A stretch of DNA of 64,000 nucleotides from positions 372,001 to 436,000 of the forward strand of contig NZ_PIQF01000001.1 in assembly GCF_003987275.1 (NCBI RefSeq). The letters are read 5' to 3'. Position 1 is the stretch's first letter. The number at the start of each line of letters is the position of its first letter. Both the position numbers and the translations under genes were made by a program. Source of the stretch: Idiomarina seosinensis (GTDB taxonomy: Bacteria > Pseudomonadota > Gammaproteobacteria > Enterobacterales > Alteromonadaceae). Positions 45,379 through 53,501 of this stretch are shown here, piece after piece. The notes beneath the pieces were generated by a model. The model saw only the letters and a list, made by a program, of their open reading frames with translations, ran no database searches and was not told where the DNA came from.

Positions 45379-46456
45379 TTCCTTTGGTCAGTTGTTTAAG
45401 GTTACGACTTTTGGTGAGAGCCATGGCCCCGCGTTAGGCGCGGTCGTTGATGGCTGTCCGCCGGGGCTAGAGCTGTCAGAGGAAGATATACAGCAGGCAC
45501 TGGACCGGCGAAAACCGGGCACCAATCGCTATACTACGGCCCGCCGCGAAGCTGACCAGGTAGAAATTTTATCAGGGGTGTTCGAGGGCAAAACAACCGG
45601 TACTCCGATTGGGTTGTTGATTCGTAACACCGATCAGCGTAGCCAGGACTATTCCGATATCAAAGACAGCTTTAGACCCGGCCATGCGGACTACACTTAC
45701 CAACATAAATATGGCGTTCGCGATTATCGCGGAGGTGGCCGTTCTTCAGCGCGGGAAACGGCAATGCGAGTGGCGGCCGGAGCCATAGCGAGCAAGCTAT
45801 TAGAACAGCAAGGCGTCCGTATAATTGCCGGACTCACTCAAATGGGCAATATAAAAATCGAGCAAGTTGATTGGTCAACGGTTCGGGATAACCCTCTATT
45901 TTGTCCCGATGTAGACGCGGTTGCGCCGATGCAAGAGTTGATCAAACAGCTGTTAAAAGACGGCGATTCGGTCGGCGCCAGAATTCGTGTTGAGGCGAGC
46001 GGGCTACCGCCTGGTTGGGGCGAGCCTGTATTCGACCGGCTTGATGCTGACTTGGCAAAGGCACTGATGAGCATTAACGCAGCAAAAGCCGTATCCTTGG
46101 GTGCTGGTTTTGATGCGGTAGCTCAACGTGGTAGCGAACACCGGGACGAAATGACAGCCTCCGGTTTTTGTTCAAATCATGCCGGGGGTGTGCTTGGGGG
46201 AATTAGCTCAGGCCAAACGGTAACCGCGGATATAGCGTTTAAACCAACCTCGAGTATCAGTCTTTCGGGACAAACAATTAATCGTTTTGGTGATGAACAA
46301 GCGATTGTCACCAAAGGTAGACACGATCCATGTGTTGGCATTCGAGCGGTACCTATTGTAGAGGCAATGACTGCATTAGTGCTGGTTGATCACTGGTTAC
46401 GACAACGAGCACAAAACGCTGACGTTAAACACAGTACTCCGGTCATTACCCGATAA
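45368..46456 (+). CDS. aroC: Chorismate synthase
   Basis: 362 residues; last step of the shikimate pathway, FMN-dependent 1,4-elimination of phosphate from [36 protein letters not shown] and [16 protein letters not shown] are the three family signatures. The start lies inside prmB, so translation is likely coupled. Confidence 0.98.
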   Translation: MAGNSFGQLFKVTTFGESHGPALGAVVDGCPPGLELSEEDIQQALDRRKPGTNRYTTARREADQVEILSGVFEGKTTGTPIGLLIRNTDQRSQDYSDIKDSFRPGHADYTYQHKYGVRDYRGGGRSSARETAMRVAAGAIASKLLEQQGVRIIAGLTQMGNIKIEQVDWSTVRDNPLFCPDVDAVAPMQELIKQLLKDGDSVGARIRVEASGLPPGWGEPVFDRLDADLAKALMSINAAKAVSLGAGFDAVAQRGSEHRDEMTASGFCSNHAGGVLGGISSGQTVTADIAFKPTSSISLSGQTINRFGDEQAIVTKGRHDPCVGIRAVPIVEAMTALVLVDHWLRQRAQNADVKHSTPVITR

Positions 46457-46459
46457 ATT

Positions 46460-47002
46460 ATGCAGCAGCGGCAGTACCAACAATTAATTGATATTTTTGC
46501 GGACTGTTTTCAGGACAGCGAAAAAACTCAGTTGGTGGCCGGTGAGGATGAACCCTATTACCAGCCAGCGGCGGTGGGTCAGCGGTATCACAAAGTGGTA
46601 TTTGCTCACGGTTTTTATGCCTCAGCGCTTCACGAAGTCAGTCATTGGTGTATTGCCGGAAAAGTACGTCGCCAGATTTTTGATTACGGCTATTGGTACG
46701 AACCTGATGGCAGGGACGAAAAGCAGCAACAGGCGTTTGAACAGGTAGAACTCAAACCGCAAGCGCTAGAGTGGCTGTTTTCTTTATGCGCCGGTGTTAA
46801 CTTCCGGGTTAGCGTCGACAATTTAGGTGGCATCGAGGTTGACCGAAGGGCGTTTACTGTTGCTGTGAAAGATCAATTACTGCGGTATTTTCGTACAAAA
46901 TTACCGACACGCGCGGAGCAGTTTGCGCGAGCATTGTGTCGTTACTATGGCAATTGTTGGCCCTCGTTGGAAGAGCTTAGGCAATTGCCGGTTGATAACT
47001 AA
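46460..47002 (+). CDS. epmC: Elongation factor P hydroxylase EpmC
   Basis: 180 residues; hydroxylates the beta-lysylated lysine of EF-P after EpmA/EpmB action. The metal-binding motif H58xxxH62 is in ALHEVSHW. GKVRRQIFDYGYWYEPDGR is a family block. It starts three bases after aroC; epmC is a near neighbour of aroC also in E. coli. Confidence 0.93.
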   Translation: MQQRQYQQLIDIFADCFQDSEKTQLVAGEDEPYYQPAAVGQRYHKVVFAHGFYASALHEVSHWCIAGKVRRQIFDYGYWYEPDGRDEKQQQAFEQVELKPQALEWLFSLCAGVNFRVSVDNLGGIEVDRRAFTVAVKDQLLRYFRTKLPTRAEQFARALCRYYGNCWPSLEELRQLPVDN

Positions 47003-47019
47003 CGCAAGGAGATAGTGTG

Positions 47020-47151
47020 ATGTTACGACGTTTATTGATGTTAAGTTTTGTTTTAGGCCTTGCCAGCTGCGCAACCATTGAAGGAGCCGGCGAGGATCTC
47101 GAATCTGCTGGTGAAGCTATTCAGGAGTCTGCTGAGGATAATAACGAATAA
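47020..47151 (+). CDS. Entericidin-like small lipoprotein
   Basis: 43 residues: a signal peptide with lipobox LASC17, then ATIEGAGEDLESAGEAIQES and an acidic tail. The ATIxGxGxDxxxAGxAI pattern is that of the EcnA/EcnB entericidin family of small lipoproteins. RBS AAGGAG eight bases before the ATG at 47020. Its stop overlaps the following gene's start (TAATG), so it is co-translated with an NAD-kinase-like protein, an unexpected pairing. Confidence 0.8.
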   Translation: MLRRLLMLSFVLGLASCATIEGAGEDLESAGEAIQESAEDNNE

Positions 47152-48290
47152 TGTCGTCTAACCGTTTAGTTGTCGGTTTAATTATTAACCCTTTTGCAGG
47201 TATTGGTGGTGCCGTTGCACTTAAAGGCAGTGATGGCGAAGAAACTCGAGCAAAGGCCTTAGAGATGGGGGCTGAGCCCAAAGCTCAGCTACGTGCAGGG
47301 CTGGCACTGGAAGTACTGACACCTTACCGGGATAAGCTTGAGTTTGTCACCTGCGAGGGGGCGATGGGTGCGCAGCAGCTTGCACAGCATGGCTTTCGCT
47401 ATCGTTCAGTTTATTCTCAGGAAACTAAAAACAGTTCCGGTCTGGATACCCAACAGGCTGTCCGAAAAATTCAGCAACAGGGTGTTGATATCATCGTGTT
47501 TGCCGGCGGCGATGGCACCGCCCGTGACGTCTATCAGGCAGTCGACGAACAGCAACTGGTGCTAGGTATTCCGGCGGGCGTGAAGATCCATTCCGGGGTG
47601 TATGCGGTCAGCCCTAAAGCCGCTGGCCGAGTGCTGGAAAACATTGTTACCGGAAAACTATCATCGATAAAAGCCGCCGATGTCATGGACATTGATGAAG
47701 CTTTGTTCCGGCAGGGCACAGTAAAGGCCCGGCGCTTTGGAGAGATGCTGATCCCAGCCGAGCTGGAATATGTGCAAGCGGTAAAAATGGGCGGTAAAGA
47801 AAGCGACGAACTGGTATTAGCTGATATTGCCGCCGAAGTTATTGAGCGAGCGGATGATGAACACTTGATTATGGGATCGGGCTCGACGGTCGCTGCGATC
47901 ATGGAAGATATGCAGTTGCAGAATACCTTGCTAGGTATCGACTGGGTGCATCAACAGCAATTATTGGCCAGCGACTTAACGGAGCAACAGCTATATGAAC
48001 GTCTTTGCCAGCTCGACGCCGGGCAGGTAAAGCTGGTCATCACCGTAATTGGAGGCCAAGGGCATATCATCGGGCGCGGCAATCAGCAGCTGAGTGCGCG
48101 CGTGTTAGATAAGATAGGCCGTGATAATTTATGGGTAGTTGCAACCAAGAATAAACTTGAAGCGTTGCAAGGACGGCCTTTGCTGATCGACTCCGGGGAT
48201 GACAGCCTGGACCAGCAGTGGTCTGGCTTGCTGTCCGTTATTACCGGCTATCATGACGAAGTGCTGGTGCGGCTAGAGGCGGTGTCATAG
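47151..48290 (+). CDS. ATP-NAD kinase-like protein (COG3199 type)
   Basis: 379 residues, cytosolic. GLIINPFAGIGG at the N-terminus and GGDGT at 119-123 are the NAD/diacylglycerol-kinase superfamily motifs. IPAGVKIHSGVYAVSP and the length place it in the COG3199 branch, separate from housekeeping NadK. Whether it phosphorylates NAD is not shown by sequence alone. It begins in the stop codon of the small lipoprotein and converges on the ferredoxin gene. Confidence 0.85.
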   Translation: MSSNRLVVGLIINPFAGIGGAVALKGSDGEETRAKALEMGAEPKAQLRAGLALEVLTPYRDKLEFVTCEGAMGAQQLAQHGFRYRSVYSQETKNSSGLDTQQAVRKIQQQGVDIIVFAGGDGTARDVYQAVDEQQLVLGIPAGVKIHSGVYAVSPKAAGRVLENIVTGKLSSIKAADVMDIDEALFRQGTVKARRFGEMLIPAELEYVQAVKMGGKESDELVLADIAAEVIERADDEHLIMGSGSTVAAIMEDMQLQNTLLGIDWVHQQQLLASDLTEQQLYERLCQLDAGQVKLVITVIGGQGHIIGRGNQQLSARVLDKIGRDNLWVVATKNKLEALQGRPLLIDSGDDSLDQQWSGLLSVITGYHDEVLVRLEAVS

Positions 48291-48309
48291 CCGCAAATTT
48301 AATGGGCTG

Positions 48310-48630
48310 CTAGAACTGCGACTTGGGCAGGTGGACAACCAGTCCATCGAGCTCGTCGTTAAGCTCAATTTGGCAGCTTAAACGGCTGTTTTCCTTTGGC
48401 TCTATCGCCATATCAAGCATGTCTTCTTCCTGTTCAGATGCTGGCTCCAGCTTATCTTCCCACTTTTTATCGACATAACAATGACAGGTCGCGCAGGATA
48501 AAACGCCGCCGCATTCTCCGACAATACCATCAATAAAATTATCTACAGCTGCTTCCATAACACTTGAGCCGTTTTCTGCGTCGGCTTCAAACTGATTACC
48601 ATCGGCATCGATAAAATAAACTGTCGGCAT
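48310..48630 (-). CDS. [2Fe-2S] ferredoxin
   Basis: 106 residues, adrenodoxin/putidaredoxin-like: C40-x5-C46-x2-C49 and C86 ligate the cluster (an extra cysteine is at 51). The surface is acidic (SEQEEDMLDM). The ATG at 48630 with AGAGAG upstream gives MPTVYFID; an open frame to 48690 adds 20 residues with no counterpart and is rejected. It is not in an isc operon; its redox partner cannot be named. Confidence 0.93.
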   Translation of the reverse strand: MPTVYFIDADGNQFEADAENGSSVMEAAVDNFIDGIVGECGGVLSCATCHCYVDKKWEDKLEPASEQEEDMLDMAIEPKENSRLSCQIELNDELDGLVVHLPKSQF

Positions 48631-48754
48631 AATACTCTCTTTCGTTAAAATCTTGGGCACGATAGAATAAATTACGTGGCGTTGTAACACAATGTCATTT
48701 TCGCCAAGCTTGAACGTATTTGGCTTTATTAGTGACAGTAGGGATAGTGAAATT

Positions 48755-49240
48755 ATGGGATGGCATTCAAATCGAGAGTTTTTTGTATCATGGGAAGAGT
48801 TACATCGAGCGACGAAAGAACTGGCGCGCCGGCAGCTACCAGCGGAGCAATATAAGGGTGTTATTGCGGTCAGCCGTGGTGGTCTAGTACCCGCTGCTAT
48901 TATTTCGCGAGAGCTAAACTTGCGAACCGTCGATTGTGTATCGGTCAGTTCATACGATCATAACGAGCAACGCGATGATTTGAATATGCTAAAAGACGTG
49001 ACTGCAACACAGGACGGTGAGGGCTTTTTGGTGGTTGATGACTTGGTGGATACCGGCAATACCTTAAAGTTTTTGCGGCAACGTTTACCCAAGGCTAAAT
49101 TTATTACTGTCTACGCAAAGCCTGCCGGGATGGAGTTAGTCGATGATTATGTTGCAGACCTGGAGCAAGACACCTGGATTCATTTTCCATGGGATATGCA
49201 CTTACACTACGTCGAGCCGTTAGCCGGCCAGGAAGGCTAG
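48755..49240 (+). CDS. gpt: Xanthine-guanine phosphoribosyltransferase
   Basis: 161 residues; salvages xanthine and guanine with PRPP. IAVSRGGLVPAAI, SSYDHNEQR and the PRPP loop VVDDLVDTGNT (93-103) match E. coli Gpt closely, as does QDTWIHFPWDM. The open frame begins at 48692, but the ATG at 48755 gives the normal N-terminus (AGGGA about ten bases upstream). It converges on proS. Confidence 0.93.
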   Translation: MGWHSNREFFVSWEELHRATKELARRQLPAEQYKGVIAVSRGGLVPAAIISRELNLRTVDCVSVSSYDHNEQRDDLNMLKDVTATQDGEGFLVVDDLVDTGNTLKFLRQRLPKAKFITVYAKPAGMELVDDYVADLEQDTWIHFPWDMHLHYVEPLAGQEG

Positions 49241-49259
49241 GCAGCAAGTCCCGATAACT

Positions 49260-49286
49260 AAAGACGCGTTATGATAACGCGTCTTT
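49260..49286. terminator. Perfect 12-bp hairpin between gpt and proS
   Basis: AAAGACGCGTTA (49260-49271), loop TGA, TAACGCGTCTTT (49275-49286). The proS stop codon (49269-49271) is inside the stem. T-tracts are short on both sides (TTT), so it may end transcription from both genes inefficiently or protect 3' ends. Confidence 0.65.
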
Positions 49287-50972
49287 AATGTGGGAAGCTA
49301 CCTGCTCTATTTTCAACTTTACTTTATCACCGGCTTTACGTGCCTGATACTCGACCATGCCTTCGTCGAGGTTGCGTTCACCTACCACGATTTGGTGTGG
49401 AATACCGACCAGTTCCATATCTGAAAACATAACACCCGGGCGTTCTTTGCGATCATCAAATAAAACCTCAACACCTTGATCTTTTAGTTGCTGATAGAGC
49501 TTTTCGGCGGTCTCCTGAACACGCGCTGATTTGTGCATGTTCATGGGAATAATGACCGCTTGAAATGGCGCTAAGTTATCCGGCCAGCAAATACCGCGGT
49601 CATCATGATGTTGCTCGATAGCCGCAGCAACAATACGTGAAACGCCGATACCATAGCAGCCCATGGTTAAGGTTTCGTGTTTACCTGTTTCTGATAAAAC
49701 TCCGACCTTCATCGCATTACTGTATTTTTTGCCGAGCTGGAAGATATGGCCAACTTCGATACCCCTGGCTATTTTTAAATACCCTTGTCCGCATGGACTC
49801 GGATCGCCTTCGATCACGTTGCGGATATCAACGGCTTCAGTAATTTTTGCGTCACGCTGCCAATTGACACCGGTGAACCAAACGCCATTTCTACCAGCGC
49901 CACAAGCAAAGTCTGATAACTGCGCGGCGGCGTGATCGACCATTATTGGACCGGAAAAATCAACTGGGCTTAAGAATACATTGTGAAGCTCATGGGTGGT
50001 GTAACTATCGACCAGGTTAAACGGGCTCGCTACTTGCTCGAGTTTTTCTGCTTTTACGCTATTGAGCTCATGGTCGGCACGCACTACCAGCAGCACGTAC
50101 TCGGCTTCTACCGAGTCGCTGGCTTCCACCAGGAAACATTTAACCGCTTGCTGTGCTTCTACCGACAGGGGTTGCAATAATGCAGCTAACTCGTCGCCTT
50201 TTACCTGATGTTCCTGCTTGTCCATGGCTGGCGTCGCACGTTCGCCTTTTGGAGGGAGTGCTTCGGCCATTTCGACGTTAGCGGCGTAGTCAGACCCGTC
50301 AGAAAATGCGATATCGTCTTCACCGGAGCTGGCAAGTACATGGAATTCATGTGACGAGTTACCACCAATAGAGCCGGTGTCAGCTATCACTGGACGGTAG
50401 TCGAGCCCCAGCCGTTCGAAGATTCGGCAGTAAGCTGCGTACATTTGGTCATAAGACTGTTGCAGCGACTCCTGGGTTAAATGAAATGAATAGGCGTCTT
50501 TCATCACGAATTCGCGCGCTCGCATTACGCCAAAGCGTGGGCGGATTTCATCGCGGAATTTGGTTTGAATCTGAAATAGCGTCAACGGCAGTTGTTTATA
50601 ACTGCTAACTTCTTTGCGAACCAGTTCACTGATGATTTCTTCATGAGTAGGGCCGAGCAGGAAATCACGTTGGTGACGATCTTTAAGCCGTAATAACTCT
50701 GGACCGTAGTCGTCCCAGCGACCAGACTCTTGCCAGAGGTCTGCGGGTTGTACCATTGGCATAAGAATTTCCAGAGCATCTATGCTCTGCATCTCCTCAC
50801 GAACAACTTTCTCGACTTTACGCAGCACGCGTAAACCACTCGGCGTCCAGGTGTATAAACCGGCCGCGACTTTCCGGATCATGCCGGCACGAAGCATTAG
50901 CTGATGGCTGACGACTTCTGCGTCGGAAGGAGTCTCTTTAAGAGTTGATAATAAATATTGGCTGCTGCGCAT
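49269..50972 (-). CDS. proS: Prolyl-tRNA synthetase (bacterial type with editing domain)
   Basis: 567-residue class IIa synthetase. Motif 2/3 blocks ([30 protein letters not shown]) flank the YbaK-like Ala-tRNA-Pro editing insertion (about 225-385), and a C-terminal anticodon-binding domain follows. The ATG at 50972 gives [15 protein letters not shown], the usual start. Orientation and neighbourhood with trmO and rcsF match E. coli. Confidence 0.97.
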   Translation of the reverse strand: MRSSQYLLSTLKETPSDAEVVSHQLMLRAGMIRKVAAGLYTWTPSGLRVLRKVEKVVREEMQSIDALEILMPMVQPADLWQESGRWDDYGPELLRLKDRHQRDFLLGPTHEEIISELVRKEVSSYKQLPLTLFQIQTKFRDEIRPRFGVMRAREFVMKDAYSFHLTQESLQQSYDQMYAAYCRIFERLGLDYRPVIADTGSIGGNSSHEFHVLASSGEDDIAFSDGSDYAANVEMAEALPPKGERATPAMDKQEHQVKGDELAALLQPLSVEAQQAVKCFLVEASDSVEAEYVLLVVRADHELNSVKAEKLEQVASPFNLVDSYTTHELHNVFLSPVDFSGPIMVDHAAAQLSDFACGAGRNGVWFTGVNWQRDAKITEAVDIRNVIEGDPSPCGQGYLKIARGIEVGHIFQLGKKYSNAMKVGVLSETGKHETLTMGCYGIGVSRIVAAAIEQHHDDRGICWPDNLAPFQAVIIPMNMHKSARVQETAEKLYQQLKDQGVEVLFDDRKERPGVMFSDMELVGIPHQIVVGERNLDEGMVEYQARKAGDKVKLKIEQVASHIKDALS

Positions 50973-51047
50973 GATTTAACGGTCTCATGTTTGTTAACCC
51001 GAAAACAGCCGGAAGTTTAACAGCGTCTGCACAATGTCAAAAGACTT

Positions 51048-51740
51048 TTACGGCTGGAATAGCTTAATTTCTTCGACCATCAAGGATTTATCATTAACTA
51101 CCCAACGAATATCGTAGTTAAATAAGCGACTACCGTACTGGCGGCTGTGATTGGAGTGTTTATGATAGGCGGGTCTTGGATCTTGTCGCAGCACCTGGTC
51201 AATCACCTGTTTGAGTTCGGGGGTTTGCGGTAAATAACGATCTAACTGTTTTGCGGCTCGCTCGCTGTAGGCTACAGTCAGAAATTCAGGCTGACTGCCG
51301 GCAAACTCACTGCTGGCACTATTAATACAGTCGACATAAGGCACATAAGGCTTAATATCGATGATTGGCGTTTGATCCAGCAAGTCGGCTCCGGCCACAA
51401 CGAGCTCGACCGTGGGGCTACGCTTTACTGCTACTAATTTAACCACGGATAAACCCAGATTATTAGGCCGAAAAGGGGAACGAGTGGCGAAAACACCGAC
51501 ACTTTTATTGCCCCCCAGGCGCGGTGGTCGAACTTTTTCCTTCCATTGATTGGAAGAGTGCTGGTGGAACTCGAATACCAGCCATAAATGGCTATGCTGT
51601 TCAATCCCTTCAATACTCGCTTGATGATCGTAATCGCCAGTTAGCACTATGGTAGAAGTTACTGCCGGTGCTAATCCGGGTTGTCGTGGAATACTAAACT
51701 TTTCCGGAAAGGGACTGTGAACAATAGCAATCGGGTGCAT
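51048..51740 (-). CDS. trmO: tRNA (Thr) t6A37 N6-methyltransferase TrmO
   Basis: 230 residues (YaeB/TsaA family); SAM-dependent methylation of t6A37 to m6t6A in tRNA-Thr(GGU). FATRSPFRPNNLGLSVVKL, GADLLDQTPIIDIKPYVPYVD and the N-terminal IAIVHSPFPEKF are family signatures. It is downstream of rcsF in the E. coli order, but here a divergent gene intervenes. Confidence 0.95.
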   Translation of the reverse strand: MHPIAIVHSPFPEKFSIPRQPGLAPAVTSTIVLTGDYDHQASIEGIEQHSHLWLVFEFHQHSSNQWKEKVRPPRLGGNKSVGVFATRSPFRPNNLGLSVVKLVAVKRSPTVELVVAGADLLDQTPIIDIKPYVPYVDCINSASSEFAGSQPEFLTVAYSERAAKQLDRYLPQTPELKQVIDQVLRQDPRPAYHKHSNHSRQYGSRLFNYDIRWVVNDKSLMVEEIKLFQP

Positions 51741-51858
51741 AGTAAAACTCAGTTAGTGTTAACTATTTTCACTACATTTTAAGCTAAATCACTAACACGA
51801 TATAAATACAATTTAGTGGCCGACCTTTAAACCATTGAAAAATAAGGATAAATAAGTC

Positions 51859-51874
51859 TGGCATGTTGTTTGCT
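51859..51874 (+). promoter_or_regulatory. Sigma-54-like promoter upstream of the GVGE-repeat gene
   Basis: TGGCATGTTGTTTGCT matches the -24/-12 consensus TGGCACG-N4-TTGCW with one mismatch (T for C at the sixth base) and the exact GG-to-GC spacing of ten bases. The start near 51885 would leave a leader of about 55 bases before the ATG at 51940. No enhancer-binding protein gene is in the window. The remainder of the 51741-51939 gap is A/T rich and shows nothing else clear. Confidence 0.5.
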
Positions 51875-51939
51875 CAACTTTATTAGCATTTGTAGCGAAA
51901 AGTATTAATGAGTAACAACCAAAACAGGATACTAAAAAT

Positions 51940-52590
51940 ATGTTTAAGCAAAAAATCTGGCCTATCGCATTAGGTTTAATTGGTTTAGTAACAGTCAGCT
52001 CGGCCGCCTATGCCGATGATAAAGTCGTCTATAATCATCAATTCTCGGTTGATGCCAGCACTGAACTGAATATCGATAACGGGGTTGGAGAAGTCGAATT
52101 TATTCGTGGTGACAGCAATGAGTTGCTGGTTGAATTGACCATCAAAGCGACTGAGGAAGGGTTCTTTTTTGGTGGCGGTGACATAGAGCAAGTAAAATTA
52201 GAGGAACAATGGCGTGGGCAGCAGTTGACTCTGTCAATAGAGCCAGACGAGGATGTTCAGGCTAACTGGCAAATTACCTTACCTAAGGTAGCAGCGGTTA
52301 ATGTTGATCTGGGGGTTGGTGAGATTCACGGTGAGCTGTTGACGACTGATACGGAATTGGATCTGGGTGTTGGCGAAGTTGATCTAACTTTCTACGGCGA
52401 AGATATTGCCTCTATCAGTGTGGACGTGGGGATTGGAGACTCCAGTATTAGCGGATTTAGTGGTGGTCGTGTCGAAAAAACGACCGCAGTTGTTAGCTCA
52501 GAATCTAATGCCAGTGGTAGTGGTCGCTATCGAATTTCTGCCGATGTTGGGGTCGGAGACGTTAGCCTGACCGTAAAGGGGTTAAAATAA
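51940..52590 (+). CDS. Exported DUF4097-like protein with GVGE repeats
   Basis: 216 residues with a signal peptide ending SSAAYA, so periplasmic or surface. The mature part consists of short beta strands with a recurring G-V/I-G-E/D turn at 48-51, 125-128, 143-146, 164-167 and 204-207, suggesting a beta-helix/pseudo-adhesin fold of the DUF4097 kind. A glycine-phenylalanine patch (EEGFFFGGGD) is at about 73-81. Function unknown. RBS AGGA ten bases before the ATG. It is inserted between trmO and rcsF, which are neighbours in E. coli, and has a sigma-54-like site upstream. Confidence 0.75.
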   Translation: MFKQKIWPIALGLIGLVTVSSAAYADDKVVYNHQFSVDASTELNIDNGVGEVEFIRGDSNELLVELTIKATEEGFFFGGGDIEQVKLEEQWRGQQLTLSIEPDEDVQANWQITLPKVAAVNVDLGVGEIHGELLTTDTELDLGVGEVDLTFYGEDIASISVDVGIGDSSISGFSGGRVEKTTAVVSSESNASGSGRYRISADVGVGDVSLTVKGLK

Positions 52591-52608
52591 CAGTCGTTTA
52601 AAGGTTAG

Positions 52609-52634
52609 CTCGCGTTAGTTGTTGCTAACGCGAG
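52609..52634. terminator. 10-bp hairpin at the rcsF 3' end
   Basis: CTCGCGTTAG (52609-52618), loop TTGTTG, CTAACGCGAG (52625-52634). It overlaps the rcsF stop (52615-52617) and lies just past the convergent GVGE gene's stop. No long T-tract follows. Confidence 0.6.
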
Positions 52635-53040
52635 AGACCGCCTTGCCAAAACAGCTAACTTGCGTGTAGCAGCTTGAATGACGGGTACTGGGTAGCTGAT
52701 AGCAATGATTCTCGATGATTGCCTGTGCGCCAAAACGTGCAGCATCAATACGCATTGATTGAATTGCCTGCTGTTGTGAGGCAGGTGGCTGATCAAGGCG
52801 TAGTTGGCAGCTATCACCGGTGACAATACTTAATAACCGATAATTTCTGCTGTCGGCATTGGTTAAAACATCAATATCATTCGGGTCACTTGCAGACGAC
52901 TTACTCTCAGTAGGTTGATTAACTGGCGCAACAAGTGCGAACGGATTTTGCCACTGAAACTGACTACACCCGGCTAAGGTTAGTAGCGCAGTAACGAAAC
53001 TCAGCACCTTTACACTGGAAACGAAGGATTTACGCAACAC
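52615..53040 (-). CDS. rcsF: RcsF-family outer-membrane lipoprotein
   Basis: 141 residues from a GTG at 53040 (AGGG just upstream); a TTG at 53037 is possible. The signal peptide ends in LTLAGC, and a proline/serine-rich linker leads to a compact domain with four cysteines (SCQLRL, NHCYQL, SCYTQ, SCFGKA), as needed for RcsF's two disulphides. RcsF senses envelope stress for the Rcs phosphorelay; RcsC/D/B are not in the window, so the downstream pathway is open. Its position near trmO-proS matches E. coli. Confidence 0.85.
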   Translation of the reverse strand: MLRKSFVSSVKVLSFVTALLTLAGCSQFQWQNPFALVAPVNQPTESKSSASDPNDIDVLTNADSRNYRLLSIVTGDSCQLRLDQPPASQQQAIQSMRIDAARFGAQAIIENHCYQLPSTRHSSCYTQVSCFGKAVSRVSNN

Positions 53041-53065
53041 AAAGCCCTTTTTCTTATTGTTTGGT

Positions 53066-53479
53066 TTAGCCTATCAGAAACTCTTCTAACGGACGACCAT
53101 TGTCGAGTGCTTTCTGCAAGCCCTTCGGCATACGTCCTTGACCGGTCCAGGTTTTACGCTCACCGTGTTCATCGATAAACGCATATTTAGCTGGCTTAGG
53201 GGCTCGTTTAGTTTTTGTCTTGTTCAGCTTCTCACCGCCTAGCTCTTCTTCCAGGATATCGGAGATATCAATCCCAGCTTCTTGCATGGTTTTTTTAAGC
53301 TCGGCTATTTTTTCTCTTTTTTGTTGGCGTTCACGCTCTAACTCAGCCTCTTGCTGCTCGCGCTTACTAATAATATTAGTCAGCTTATCCTGAATATCTT
53401 TTAAAGCACTGACATCAAGCTCTTTAAGCGCCGCGTTTAAACGGCGCTCATGGGTAATGATATTAATGAAGTCACTCAT
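53066..53479 (-). CDS. hns: H-NS-family nucleoid protein
   Basis: 137 residues: N-terminal dimerisation helices, a charged coiled coil (about 35-80) and the C-terminal DNA-binding domain with TWTGQGRMPKGL at 110-121, where QGR (114-116) inserts in the minor groove of A/T-rich DNA. The residue after QGR is Met where Thr is usual. The ATG at 53479 has AAGGAT upstream. It lies 22 bases downstream of ETF-QO and may also have its own promoter. Confidence 0.9.
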   Translation of the reverse strand: MSDFINIITHERRLNAALKELDVSALKDIQDKLTNIISKREQQEAELERERQQKREKIAELKKTMQEAGIDISDILEEELGGEKLNKTKTKRAPKPAKYAFIDEHGERKTWTGQGRMPKGLQKALDNGRPLEEFLIG

Positions 53480-53501
53480 AACGATCCTTTATATTTAATG
53501 G

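Noticed and set aside
47151-48290. Calling this gene the housekeeping NAD kinase nadK
   Set aside because: Length and sequence blocks fit the COG3199 branch; the essential NadK is about 290 residues and is probably elsewhere.
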